This document shows positions 33,783 to 43,830 of a stretch of 64,000 nt of DNA, piece after piece (the first letter of the stretch is position 1; every line of letters begins with the position of its first letter). The notes below the pieces were generated by a model. The model was given only the letters and a program-made list of their open reading frames with translations. It did no database searches and was not told the origin of the DNA. The position numbers and the translations under genes were made by a program. The stretch comes from Aurelia coerulea. Its lineage: Eukaryota; Cnidaria; Scyphozoa; Semaeostomeae; Ulmaridae. The stretch is taken from assembly GCA_039566865.1 (NCBI GenBank), contig CM076949.1:6725501-6789500 (forward strand), written 5' to 3'.

Positions 33783-34031
33783 GTCTATTTCGTCAACTGT
33801 AATAAAGTCTATTTCGTCAACTGTAATAAAGTCTATTTCGTCAACTGTAATAAAGTCTATTTCGTCAACTGTAATAAAGTCTATTTCGTCAACTGTAATA
33901 AAGTCTATTTCGTCAACTGTAATAAAGTCTATTTCGTCAACTGTAATAAAGTCTATTTCGTCAACTGTAATAAAGTCTATTTCGTCAACTGTAATAAAGT
34001 CTATTTCGTCAACTATAATAAAGTCTATTTC
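33783..34031 (+). repeat. 24-bp tandem repeat, about ten copies
   Basis: Unit GTCTATTTCGTCAACTGTAA plus TAAA, nearly identical through ten full copies (one C-to-T change in the last). Because 24 is a multiple of three it reads as an eight-residue peptide repeat (VYFVNCNK), but this is the arm of a transposon and not a gene. Confidence 0.95.
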
Positions 34032-34033
34032 GT

Positions 34034-34583
34034 AGCATAGCGTCCAAATCTTTAAAAAGGTTGGTGTAAAATTGAGTGACCCATTTCTTCGAACTGAATG
34101 ACTTCAAAGAAACTTTAGCTATTTCTCTATAATTCTATCGTTGGACTTTTCTGAAATCTTCAATATTTTCAGAATCAGAGTGTTTTTCTACTTTTTCAAG
34201 AATTCAAGAAAAATTTTCAACAAAAACTCAAAACCATCATACTTTCTAAACTGTTTGAAGCAACATGAAATAATTTCGAAGAAATTCATAGTTTATGGAT
34301 GTCTACAATATGGTATCAAGCAAAAGTCTGTCACTTTTCTTAAAAATATTAAAAATTTAGAAATTATTAGTGATTTAGAAATTTGATGACGTCACACCCT
34401 CAAATTAGTTAAAATGCAACATACGCTTAACTTTCGAAAAATATTCAAAAGTTCTGGACAGTCCAACGGCAGAATTACAGATAAGTAACTAAAGTTTGTT
34501 TCAAGCCACTCGATCAGAAGATATAAATCACAGAATTTTACACCCAACTTTTTATGCCGAGTTAAAGATTTGGAAGCTATGCT
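34034..34583. mobile_element. Palindromic MITE, AGCATAGG family (D4), in the tandem array
   Basis: Ends AGCATAGCGTCCAAATC / GATTTGGAAGCTATGCT. The flanks CTATTTCGT (34025-34033) and ATATTTCGT (34584-34592) are a 9-bp duplication with one change. The inserted position is inside the 24-bp repeat, and the array sequence resumes after it. Confidence 0.8.
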
Positions 34584-34629
34584 ATATTTCGTCAACTGTA
34601 ATAAATCTGTCGGTACAGTTGACGAAATA

Positions 34630-35258
34630 CCGGACGAGTCAATAAAAAGAATTCCTGTTTGAAAAATCACCATTCCCTGAATATCAAGATGATGATATTG
34701 GGAAACATAACACTTAACAGCAGACATGTTCAAATGGACCTCAACATTTATCTGGCTGAAATCGGCCACTCCGTTCTGAAGTTATGAGGGATTTTATTAA
34801 GGAATTTTCTCCAGAAAGCCCTTTCGAGAAATCTTCAAAACAAGCTCAGAACAACGACCAACATTTCCTGTGCTTTCTGCCTTATCTCAATGAGTTCAAC
34901 ACATTCTAACATGCTTTATCCTCTTGGAAATATGAAATCGTCCGGAAAATGTTCTTTTTCCCCCAAGGATGACATTTTCATCTCTCAAAGGGACAAAACG
35001 TGCCAAAGCGTTTACGAGTCATTGCTATAAGGCATAGACATACGAGTGATTTTATGCAGTTTTTGGAAGTTTCTTGGCGGGGCTTCCTCGAGAAAATCTC
35101 TTATAATTTCAGAACGGAGCGGCCGATTTCAGGCAGGTAAAAATTAGAATATATTTGAACATGTTCACTATTGAATGACATATTTGCCAACATTATTGTC
35201 TTGATATTGAGCGATCTGTTGTCTTTCAAACAGGGATTCTTTTTTTATATTCACCCGG
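34630..35258. mobile_element. Palindromic MITE, CCGGGTGAGTCA family (C4)
   Basis: Ends CCGGACGAGTCAATAAAAAG and the complement of TATATTCACCCGG, with TA on both sides and 629 bp. It lies at the TA of the E2 right arm (GACGAAATA / TAGATTTGGGG). Confidence 0.85.
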
Positions 35259-35320
35259 TAGATTTGGGGCAAGTTTAGAAAGTCTGTGTCCTTTAAACCA
35301 TTTCTTATATTGCTACCGCA

Positions 35321-35475
35321 AGGCCCCCGACGAGATCAGAAAAGTGGGGGGGGGGGCCAAACTTGATGCAAAAATTTACCACAATACAACGTGATGAGCT
35401 GCCTTTCAGAACGGCATGATTTGCCAAAAAGTGGGGGGGGCATGGCCCCCCGGCCCCCAGTCGTCGGAGGCCCTG
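35321..35475. mobile_element. Short G-rich MITE with AGGCCCCCGACGA ends
   Basis: AAGGCCCCCGACGAGA and its inverse (CAGTCGTCGGAGGCCC) enclose about 155 bp with two G-runs (AGTGGGGGG). It is related in style to the CAGGCCCGTCGGAAC element at 51162. No coding capacity. Confidence 0.5.
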
Positions 35476-35477
35476 TA

Positions 35478-36990
35478 CCGGGTGAGTAACAAAAAGTTAA
35501 CACATTTGGCAGGCTGTGGAATAAAACGTATGTGGCTGAAATTCAAAGTAACATGTTAATCTGTCAGTCAAAGGCTAACTTAGAGCCTGATCATGTGGAA
35601 AAGATCTTGGACAAAAGGTAATAGCTTTCACTCACCAGCAACTCCCACTGTTTTGAATAGGCCGCAGCGATCATTTTCAGCAAATTTCTTACAATTTTCA
35701 TCCTTTGAGTAAAACTGTGAGCATAAATCGAAAAAGTACACATGATTCTGGCATAATAAACTCTCTATAATTTCATTGGATGACTTATTTCTCCGTTTTC
35801 TGCAAGTTTCGAACCGGCAATTTTGACTTTAAAACAACAACTCCTCTGCGATCGTGAGTGCTTCAGTACGGCGTCCGTTCGTTCGTTCGAGGATATGCCC
35901 CACAATCTGCAATGTTGTATAAGCCTCGTATGCGATATCAAAAAAGTACACATCGAGGCGAACAGAGTAGTTTTGGCGGGTCTTTTTGATATAAAAATTA
36001 TTATCTTTGCGCGGAAAAAGTAACCGGCATTTTCAGTGTGAAGTTTAAAAAGTTTCTTGTCGCGTTTGAGATAGAATCATAAGTCACCCTTTATTTGTTC
36101 GGCCATTTCATCAAATAACAATGCATCGCTGCGCAGTAACACATAGGGAGCCGCAAATAGCAAATGTCCAATCCCTTTGAAGCACTTTTTCGTATGTATA
36201 TGGAAACGGGCTAGCCCGGCAGACGGGCTGGCTCGTTTACTGAGATGGAATGTAAGGCGTGATTATATGGAAGCGGGCTGGCCCGATAGACGGGCTGGCT
36301 CGTTTACCGAGGTGGAATTTAGGTTGGTATTATATGGGAGAAAAGCTGTGACACGTCGATGAAGGGAAACTGCGCATGCTATATTGTGCATTTTCGGGCT
36401 GGCCGGTTTGATGCGATTACATGGAGACGAGCCAGCCCGTTTAGCGAGCCAGCCCGCTTGCATCAAAGAGGGCCAGCTTAGCAACTGACATTTTATATGG
36501 AATAGACCATGGAAGTGAGCTGGCTCGTATGGCGAGCCAGCCCGCTTAGCGAGCCAGCTGGTCTCATATAATCAGGCCCTTACATGTGAAAATTTTGTTT
36601 GGTAAAATCATTCATCATTTAGACCCAGAGATTAAGAAAAATATTGGTAAGGGGTTTGTATGGGAACAAGAACTCCATGTTTGATTCTGGTCCATGATTT
36701 ACTTGCTGTTGAAATTATGTTCAATAGAATTTTCAGTTTTCGGAAACATAATTAAATTTCAATGGCAGGTAGATCATGAACCAGAATCGAACGTGGAATT
36801 CTCGTTCCCATACAAACCCCTTGCCATCGTTTTCCTAATTTTTAGGCCTAAAAGATGAGTGTGATTTTACCAAACAAAATTTTCACATCTTAGTTGCACT
36901 TTGATTGACAGATTGAAATTTCAGTTATGCATATCGGCCGCATAATTTTTATTCCACAGCGCGCTAAACGTGTTAAAATTTTGTTGACTT
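35478..36990. mobile_element. Palindromic element, CCGGGTGAGTAAC end (J2), right terminus lost
   Basis: Sister of 15434-16985. The left arm carries ATTCAAAGTAACATGTTAAT and CAGTCAAAGGCTAACTTAG. The inner palindrome 36640-36820 carries CCATGATTTACTTGCTGTTG. The right arm carries TTGATTGACAGATTGAAATT and TTCCACAGCGCGCTAAACG. After TTTTGTTGACT it runs into C-family-like sequence, so the terminal bases are missing. The X element is inserted at 35583. Confidence 0.65.
35583..36579. mobile_element. GRGCCTGATYA-ended element (X) with TTA target duplication
   Basis: Ends GAGCCTGATCATGTGG / CATATAATCAGGCCC are inverted, and TTA occurs at 35580-35582 and 36580-36582. The sister J1 has the uninterrupted sequence GGCTATCTTAGATGTGAAAA, the empty site. 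The interior iterates GGGCTGGCTCG and its complement CGAGCCAGCCC with TATATGGAA motifs. A 3-bp TTA duplication suggests a PIF/Harbinger-type enzyme. Confidence 0.75.
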
Positions 36991-38390
36991 CGGAAATCGG
37001 TCGTATCGTTCTCAAATTACAAAATTTGCTTCAAAATTTTTCAAAATTTCTTCATCTCAAAATTTCTGTTCTGATCTCCTTGAGGAAACCTTCAGAATGG
37101 CCTAAAACCATGAAGGATTATTTGTGCTTGGTCATAGGTACATAATTTGTGACACTTTGGGCATACAACTAATTTGATAAATTCGTCTTTCTGAAAGTGA
37201 AGAAAATTCTAGCTTTGTGCATAGGTTGCATTGGTTGGTTGGTCAGTTGGTTGGTTGGTTGGTCAGTTGGTTGGTTGGTTTAGCTATTCTAAAAGAGTCT
37301 TAATCGAACGATATTTTTATACATTTTATTGAACGATCTACCTTGAGTCTCTAACATGAAATCTCCATTTTATGCTAGAGAGTCCGGTACCCAGGGTAAG
37401 AACGATCGAATGTGCACTAAAGTAGAAGAACCTCTGACGCCATTCAATCAAACCTTTCGTATAAAATTTATAAAAATATCGCTCGATCCAGACTCTTTTG
37501 TAGAATAGCTTAAGGTATATTGTTTCTGGAAACACTTCCCCCATCATATTGCAAAATTCGACCATCTCAAAGACAAACCGTATCATAGTCAAGAGACACT
37601 TGACGATGCACAGAAGGCTATTGATGCAATTGACTGAGACTGTGAACTTCGTCTGCCCTGCAAAGACAAAATTTTCTTGTTATTTATGCCCTACAGCAAT
37701 GTGTTGTATTTTCGTCCTATTAGTGTAACTCAGATATTCTCACAGCAACCTGCAAAATCCAGCTACCTCGAAACCATCTGTCTCCAAAACTTTCTCTCAA
37801 GTTCCTAAAACCTACGCCTAGTCACGTGCTTAAACTACAATGGTAAATTAACGTAAAAGGCGCGAAACAACAACAACAACCAAAATCAAACGATAAACTA
37901 AAACGATACATAAAAACGATAACACAACACAACAAATGACTTGAACAACTTGAACGCATTTCAGCATGTGTTGTCCCATTGAGAACGAAAAATATCCTCT
38001 GAGGAACACAGAGAAATTATTCCGGGACAGTGGTGGACAGTTCATCCCCAAGAACATGTGCTAGCATTGGTGTTTGTCATCGCTGCCAGGCAGGAAAACC
38101 GACGAAATTTGATGATAATCTTCAATCGCTGTTGTAGGTTTCCCGATGAAAATTTTCCCAGAAAATCTCCTATGCCTTCGATTAGAATTGGCTGATTTAC
38201 TATTTTTCATATTAGTATTATTATTATTATTATTATTTAAATGAGAAAACAATAACTCTATCATGACCATGAAGTAGCGTCAGTAGGGTGACTTTACGCA
38301 GGAGGGTGACTCTGATCGCTCAGTCATTTGTCAAACCAGCTGCTGTTTGGAGGACAATGGGCCGAAGGACGTCCAAACTGTTGTGATAAA
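36991..38390. other. No gene recognised; GGTT microsatellite
   Basis: GGTTGGTTGGTCAGTTGG repeats at 37235-37280. A stretch 37550-37636 (translation FDHLKDKPYHSQETLDDAQ) is open and protein-like, but I cannot assign it and it lacks clear splice sites. CAA runs occur at 37868-37880. Confidence 0.35.
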
Positions 38391-38394
38391 GCTA

Positions 38395-39430
38395 ATAGAA
38401 AACAAATTTGCTGTTCGTGTTGTACGTCGATAGTGTCAATGAAACATAAATTCTTTTAAAAATACGACTTTTTACGAAGACTAAGAACAGTTGCAGTGTT
38501 TCGAGCTTAAGGTTACTGTAACCGTTCAGGCGGCGATTAAGAGACTCCGTTTACCACGGCCGTTCGTCAAAATATACCAAACAAACATATGCATCATTCG
38601 ACACAGAATTAAGCGTAGAATATCATAAAAATATATTCAGTTGATTCAATAAATTACGAATGATTTATTCCAGATTTAAGGCAAAATCGATCACCCTTGC
38701 GAAAAAATCTTTGTGTACCCCAATGATAATCGTTGGACCACGACTATCTATTTACCAAAGACTTAAGGCCCTGAACTGCAAAACCGTGTCACGAATTTTT
38801 GATAAAAGGTATTGAGGTATTGTCTTGAAACGATATCATTTTAAATAAATGTAAATGTCTTAAATGTCTTTTTTAACTTTCAGACCCTTGTAAAAATCGG
38901 ACCAGTGTATCTATGACAAATCGCTGACACGGTTTCGTAGTTAGATGCATTGTGACTCTGTGTGCCAAGTTTCAAGCGATTCGATTGGCCTGTTGGGTAC
39001 ACAAAGATTTTTTATTACCCACCAGTACTCCGGAATCCTGTTTCGAGAAATCAGGCTTTTATCAAAATGAAGCAAAAATTGCGGGAAATACGATCATGCA
39101 TGAAAGGTCAAGCAATAAGGCTTAAGCATGGTATTGGTAGAGCATTATGTCAATAACAAAGCAGCACGGGATGTCATGAACATAGCTGCAAGGTCAAGTG
39201 AGTTTACTTTAATCCCCTCATGTATATTCCCGAAATTTTTGAGAAACAGGATTGCTCCTTTTAAGATGCTGAAAGTTCTAAGTTATTGTGACTATTTCTG
39301 GAAATGAGTTGGTTTAAACAGTCCTCAAATACTTATACCATCAGATTATGACAAAAACGAAAAATCGAAACTTTGTCGTCTGAACAGTTACAGTAACCTT
39401 AACTCCTCGTCAGGTATCGGTATGATAAAG
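38395..39430. repeat. Repeat S1 (hammerhead-like core), split by a TTAA element
   Basis: TTGCTGTTCGTGTTGTACGT, CAATGAAACATAAATTC, GAAGACTAAGAACAGTTGCA and GTTTCGAGC|TTAA|CTCCTCGTCAGGTATC align with repeat S2 at 41028-41345. The interruption 38511-39398 falls in TTAA. On the - strand the rejoined sequence contains CTGACGA ... GAAAC. Confidence 0.7.
38511..39398. mobile_element. 888-bp element with GGTTACTGTAAC ends and TTAA target duplication (R)
   Basis: GGTTACTGTAACCGTTCAG and the complement of CTGAACAGTTACAGTAACC form the ends. TTAA lies at 38507-38510 and 39399-39402. S2 in the same window has the intact site GAGCTTAACTCTTCATCAGG. A TTAA duplication is characteristic of piggyBac-type transposases. 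No transposase is encoded. Confidence 0.8.
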
Positions 39431-39762
39431 GTTCATATGAATATTTGCACACCAGCAACGAAAGGTAAACTTTGGACACGATAGCTCAACCTTGTTATCC
39501 TTTCCTAAATTGGGGTGCTAAGTAAACAAGAAATTTATTCAGACATCCTTGCAGTTATCATTAAAGGGAATGTAATCATATAAAAGTGGCTCAAGCCACT
39601 TGCGGTCAAATTCTAGCCTATCAGAGATCATTAAAGCTACACTCCCATGAATAGGCCCAGCGCTGCTGGGGCTTGGCTGCCCTTCAGATATATTTCAACC
39701 TTATCGTGAATATTTCCTCATAAGCATCGGACAAACACAAGGTTGCATTTTCTCATCATTAG

Positions 39763-39946
39763 GGCAAGTTGGGCTTAGAGGGAACTAGCCCATCTCCCGA
39801 AAAACAAATAACCCTCCCGAAGGTAGGGTTGGACGGAAAACCTGCATTTTCCCCCGCAAAACTAGTCCCTCGTCCATGTTGGACAAAACTTCCAGATGCA
39901 TCTGCAAAAGAAAGAGGATCCAACATGAAAAGTGTGAAAGAGGCGG
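39763..39946 (+). CDS. Internal exon of an unidentified host gene (upstream of the RVTAYC exon)
   Basis: Acceptor TTTTCTCATCATTAG, then an open frame of 61 codons: GKLGLEGTSPSPEKQITLPK, VGLDGKPAFSPAKLVPRPCW, ending KERGSNMKSVKEA. It is rich in S, P, K and G, typical of a disordered segment. The donor is taken at GTGGGT (39947), which leaves one base (phase 1). Joined to the exon at 40225 the split codon becomes Asp (KEAD-QLPKYG). This phase match, the unbroken frame and codon use unlike the surrounding repeats support a real exon. No 5' exon was identified. Confidence 0.5.
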
Positions 39947-40224
39947 GTGGGTGGGGGACTTAATTTGCAACCACTCCGCACGAGTGTGCAAAATTTACTA
40001 AATTCTCAAATCAAACTCTGTTTTATACTGCAAGAAGAAACCATGCCACATGCACGACTATCAATGAGCACGTAGATAATAAAACACATGCCATCTCTAG
40101 AGAGTTAAAATCTATGGTGGTATTGCAAATCGCCAGAGGCGTAATAAACAATAAACAGCATGTTCGTTGCTTTAACTCCGATTAGAATTTCATTCTAATC
40201 TGCATGTATTTTCTGTTGACATAG

Positions 40225-40272
40225 ATCAGTTACCCAAATATGGTGCGGCACGTGTTACGGCCTATTGTCTTG
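40225..40272 (+). CDS. Small internal exon encoding QLPKYGAARVTAYCL
   Basis: A 48-nt exon between TTTCTGTTGACATAG and the donor GTAAGG, phase 1 on both sides. It continues the frame of 39763-39946. The peptide QLPKYGAARVTAYCL(G) looks like a conserved block. It recalls the start of the conserved domain (DUF155) in RMD1/RMND1-type proteins, where a short R-V-T-A-Y-C-like strand follows a variable N-terminus. That comparison is from memory and uncertain. Following exons were not found in the window. Confidence 0.5.
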
Positions 40273-41027
40273 GTAAGGTTATCAAAGGCTCATATATGCT
40301 TAGATTCCCTTTAAAGATCTGTTGTGTTGGGCTTTGAAAGAAAACAGACAGAGTGCTCTTTTCCTGGCTTTATTCTCACAAAATAATGATGGGTCCAGAA
40401 ATCTCCGTTAATTTTTCATTTGTTTATGGTTGCAAAGAAGTGGAAAATGACAGCAAATTATGGTTTGCTTTTTTCGGATATCATACGTCTGATGCACAAT
40501 GTTCCCATGAAAAAAAGAATTACATTTCTTCATTTCTGGTAGGAATTATGAAGAAAAAACATAAAAACTGACCAAAGTCATCCCACTTGACCGTAAAAGT
40601 GCTCGCTTTACTCGCACTTAAACAAAGGAAATTAACCGTCATGAGAGAGATCCTGAACCTAATGATAAAATGATCTTTCTCTATCCCTGACTTCAACATT
40701 TAAAATCCACAACAAATATATAGTTATTATATAGTTATAGTTATTAATTAAGTCATTATGTGCAATATTATAGGGACTATACAGACGTATGAATATTTAC
40801 AAATTATGAGTACCCAGAGTCTTACATTTGCACCAACGAACATTTAGCAGCAATGCACTACTAGACCTCAGTTTCCTGCTTGATATGTGCCACCTAACCA
40901 TCCCTTGTAAACAGGCTGGTCCCTCTCCTGTTAAATACTTGAATGTCAGTATTAATTCAAATATTTTAATGTCACATTGCCTTTGATGCAGACTATACTC
41001 CAGTGTAAAGATAACAGAAAACAAAAT
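40273..41027. other. Nothing recognised (probable intron of the preceding gene)
   Basis: An open stretch at 40353-40571 (+) has no splice support and no recognisable family. The remainder is AT-rich with TATAGTTATTA repeats near 40725. Confidence 0.35.
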
Positions 41028-41345
41028 TGTTGTGCGTGTTGTACGTAGCCTTCGTGAAGACTCTACTGATACTCTGAAGAGAAGTGAGCCCTCACTTCTC
41101 TTCAGGGAATCAGAGTCTGCACGCAGGCTAGTTGTACGTCCATAGTGTCAATAAAACATAAATTCATTTAAATTACGACTTTGTATGAAGACTAAGAACA
41201 GTTGCAACGTTTCGAGCTTAACTCTTCATCAGGTATCACTCTTCATCAGGTATTAACTCTTAGAGTTAGGCTCGAAATGTTGCAACTATTCTAAGTCTTA
41301 GTACAAAGTCGTATTTTTAAATGAATTTATGTTTTTACTCGAGTG
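41028..41345. repeat. Repeat S2, palindromic, with hammerhead-like core on the - strand
   Basis: Contains GAAGACTAAGAACAGTTGCA, ACGTTTCGAGCTTAACTC, TTCATCAGGTATC twice, and then an inverted partial copy (GGCTCGAAATGTTGCAAC ... AGTCTTAGTACAAAGTCG). The - strand reads CTGATGA, a 12-base spacer AGAGTTAAGCTC, then GAAAC. The 84-bp hairpin element at 41047 is inserted in its left part. Confidence 0.6.
41047..41130. mobile_element. 84-bp hairpin of the TAGCCTGCG family with 9-bp TSD
   Basis: AGCCTTCGTGAAGACTC ... GAGTCTGCACGCAGGCTA, with GTTGTACGT at 41038-41046 and 41131-41139. The sister repeat S1 shows the unoccupied GTTGTACGTCGATAG. The interior is a second hairpin (GAAGAGAAGTGAG / CTCACTTCTCTTC). 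Confidence 0.8.
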
Positions 41346-41699
41346 TATAGTATTATTTATATCTATCGATAAGGCAAACCACTATTATCAATGTTTTCAT
41401 ACCAAAAAGTACAATCTTCCTGATTGGTTTTAGGTTATAGTTATAAACAAAATAGGCTAGACAACTGGATTGAGATAACCGACACACATATTACTTGTTT
41501 TCTTTTATGAGACTATTTTTTCAGATTGCCCGTCACATTGCTTATTTTGTTTTGGGATGAATTTCTGAGGATTTTAGGTAGCACGCAAGTTAGTGGCTGC
41601 TCCTTATTTTAATTACTAAAAATTCCTGGTATTTTATCTATGTATTAACTGATTTTGTCCATGATTTGGTCAAGTCGTGAAACGAACGGCCTCTGTTTA

Positions 41700-42012
41700 G
41701 GGACCTGTCATAAAGTATCTACTACCAAGGGGCGGAGTATATAGGCCGGGGCCACCAAAAATGTTAAGTGCTTCATAATGGGCCATAGAAAATATTTGCA
41801 GCTTTTGAATGGGCCACGAAATTTTTTGAACAAATCTAGCCAAAAGTTTTCAATATACACGCTCAAAAATAAACCATGAAATTTTGACATGGGCCATGAA
41901 AAATATTTGCATCTTCAAAATGGGCCATGGAATGTTTCTATCTCTGAAATTTTTTTTGGAAAAAGCTAGATATCCTCCGACTCCCGGTAATAGATACTTT
42001 ATGACAGGTCCC
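41700..42012. mobile_element. MITE with GGGACCTGTCATAAAG ends and TTA duplication (P)
   Basis: GGACCTGTCATAAAGTATCT and its inverted copy close a 313-bp palindromic element containing several GGGCCATGAAA units. TTA flanks both ends (41697-41699, 42013-42015). The GGG start and TTA target suggest PIF/Harbinger-type mobilisation. Confidence 0.75.
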
Positions 42013-42184
42013 TTACATGGGACTATTTCCATCCTGAGAACACTCTTAGTTTTAGTTTATGTGGGGAAAATGATCCTGAGTACCCAGGTGTAGTGACACA
42101 GAGAAGGTGAGACTATTAGCCTTCGTCAACTGCAATTCCATCTTGACACCCCTTCTTCAGAAAGGAAATGGCTCTATTTTGAGA

Positions 42185-42400
42185 TAACACTGTAACACTG
42201 TCAAAAATCAAAGTATATCCGAGCAATCGTAAGAGACATAAATATTTGGTTTGTTCCTCTGTGGAGTACAAAGATGTATCTTCAAAACAACGCCTTCATT
42301 TTGAAAAAAGAAGATGAACAGTCCGTGCGATATTGCCTTTCAAAAACTGCAAAATCATCGTTTCGACAAAAAATTTGGTTTGAGGATCTGTTTCAGTCAG
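42185..42400. mobile_element. Diverged partial copy of the GGGGCTCCGTCGTC family
   Basis: TATATCCGAGCAATCGTAAG, TTTGGTTTGTTCCTC and GCAAAATCATCGTTT parallel the right part of the full copy at 42406. It lies directly upstream of that copy. Confidence 0.5.
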
Positions 42401-42405
42401 CATTA

Positions 42406-42723
42406 AAGGGGCTCCGTCGTCAAACAGTAAACAAATCCGGAAACTCGCACGTGTCGCCGATTATCCATTGTTCATCCATTGTTCTCTGCAGTTTGTTTGG
42501 TGGCTTCACCCAAGCCACCAAAAGCGAACATTAAAAGTCCACTTATATCCGAGCAATCGTAGAAGATATGAATGTTTGGTTTGTTCCTAAGTGAAGTACA
42601 ATGATTAATGCCCAAACAGCTACTTTCACTTTGAAAAAAATACGAAAATCCTGTGTGATATCACCTTTCAAAAAACTGCACAAATCATCGTTTTGTTTAC
42701 ATTTTGACGACGGAGCCCCTTTA
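42406..42723. mobile_element. MITE with AAGGGGCTCCGTCGTC ends (Q1)
   Basis: AAAGGGGCTCCGTCGTCAAA at the left, its complement TTTTGACGACGGAGCCCC at the right, and TTA/TAA at the borders. A closely similar copy is at 46650-46968. About 315 bp, non-coding. Confidence 0.75.
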
Positions 42724-42986
42724 AGTCTTTGTTTTCATGGAAATGGCGACAGCAAAGAGGTGACGCGCGCGCAGCATGCTGGTTGAAGCTAACCCTTTAA
42801 CCTAAAAGGGGATTGATATAGCTATATTGAGGAGCCATTATGAATATGCTAGGACGCCTACACATCCATTGTTTCTTTAGCTACACAATGAAATGGCAAG
42901 TGTCAAAATACAATAGGGTTTATTTTTAACTTGGCCCGGGCCAGCCTTTAACGTCTTCGATGCCCTTTGTACTATGTACTATGCGC

Positions 42987-43127
42987 ATACTAACCGGTTT
43001 TGTATTGCACAGGAAAATATAAAGCCCGAGGTACTTAAATGTACAGACTGAGCTTGCAAGGTCTGTGCAATATAACGAGACCGATGGCTTTATATTTTCC
43101 TGTACCAGTGCAAAACCGGTTAGTATG
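42987..43127. mobile_element. 140-bp palindrome with CATACTAACCGGTTTTG ends
   Basis: CATACTAACCGGTTTTGTAT and TGCACAGGAAAATATAAAGCC are followed by their inverted copies (GGCTTTATATTTTCCTGTAC, CAAAACCGGTTAGTATG). Single copy in the window, no clear duplication. Confidence 0.65.
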
Positions 43128-43129
43128 AG

Positions 43130-43828
43130 TTTTATTACTGGATAGCTTCTAATTTTGACTTATATTACTTAATCAAGCGCATTTTGTAACTGTTATATCG
43201 CTTGAGTTTATTGTAAATCTCACAGGCCGAAACCAGTTGCTTGTTGACAAAAACGCGTCCTTGTATCGTATTATACCAGGCTATTGGAAAACCGCGGGAA
43301 ATGTGCGATTAACCAATGGGATTGGCGGTATTCTTGTATTGCCTCGTTTTTGAAACGTCAGTCAGGTAATAATAAGAAAGGAAAAGTGAAATGATTCATG
43401 AACTTACATTCTCCTTCCTAATTTAACTGTTATATCAACAAAAATGAAAGCAAGCAAGGTACTAGAATTAGCGAAAAGAGTTCATTATTTCACCGTCCTG
43501 GAGTTTCAGAGTTTTGGAAATAAAAAATTAATTATTGAGAACTATTTTGAGAATTTAACGATTGGAATTGAAGTTATTTTTCTTCATTTCCTAAACAGTA
43601 TTATTTAATCTAGACTAGAATATTATCGTTTATTAACTTTAATCATTGGGCATTCAACTTTGAATAATTGTTTTTAAAACTAGTGATTGCCATTAAACGC
43701 TTGTTAAATTAAGTGATCAATAGTTTATATGTAGACAGTATTATGTTCTCTCTTTTTATGATTTCATTGATGAGATAATTTGATCTTTGGATGAAAATTT
43801 CATGAAATGTGACTATAAAGTAGAGGGG
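43130..43828. other. No gene recognised
   Basis: Unassigned AT-rich sequence. Confidence 0.35.
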
Positions 43829-43830
43829 TA

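Larger units (their letters stand above)
33771..35276. mobile_element. GACTTGCCCC-family element (E2) with internal 24-bp tandem array and two nested MITEs
   Basis: Left end GATTTGCCCCAAGTCTATTT, right end GATTTGGGGCAAG. After removal of the inserts at 34034-34583 and 34630-35258, about 320 bp remain. They form one palindrome (GTCAACTGTAATAAA ... TACAGTTGACGAAATA) whose left arm carries the 24-bp array. Confidence 0.7.

Noticed and set aside
33783..34031. CRISPR-like array
   Set aside because: Direct 24-bp repeats with no spacers, inside a transposon arm.
33774..34040. 88-codon frame encoding a perfect VYFVNCNK peptide repeat
   Set aside because: It is the 24-bp tandem array of a palindromic transposon. 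Its unit is a multiple of three, and there is no start context or flanking coding sequence.
40353..40571. Missing second half of the PHD finger (contains FGYH)
   Set aside because: The expected G-Y-H-x2-C-H spacing is absent, and there is no AG acceptor before GYH.
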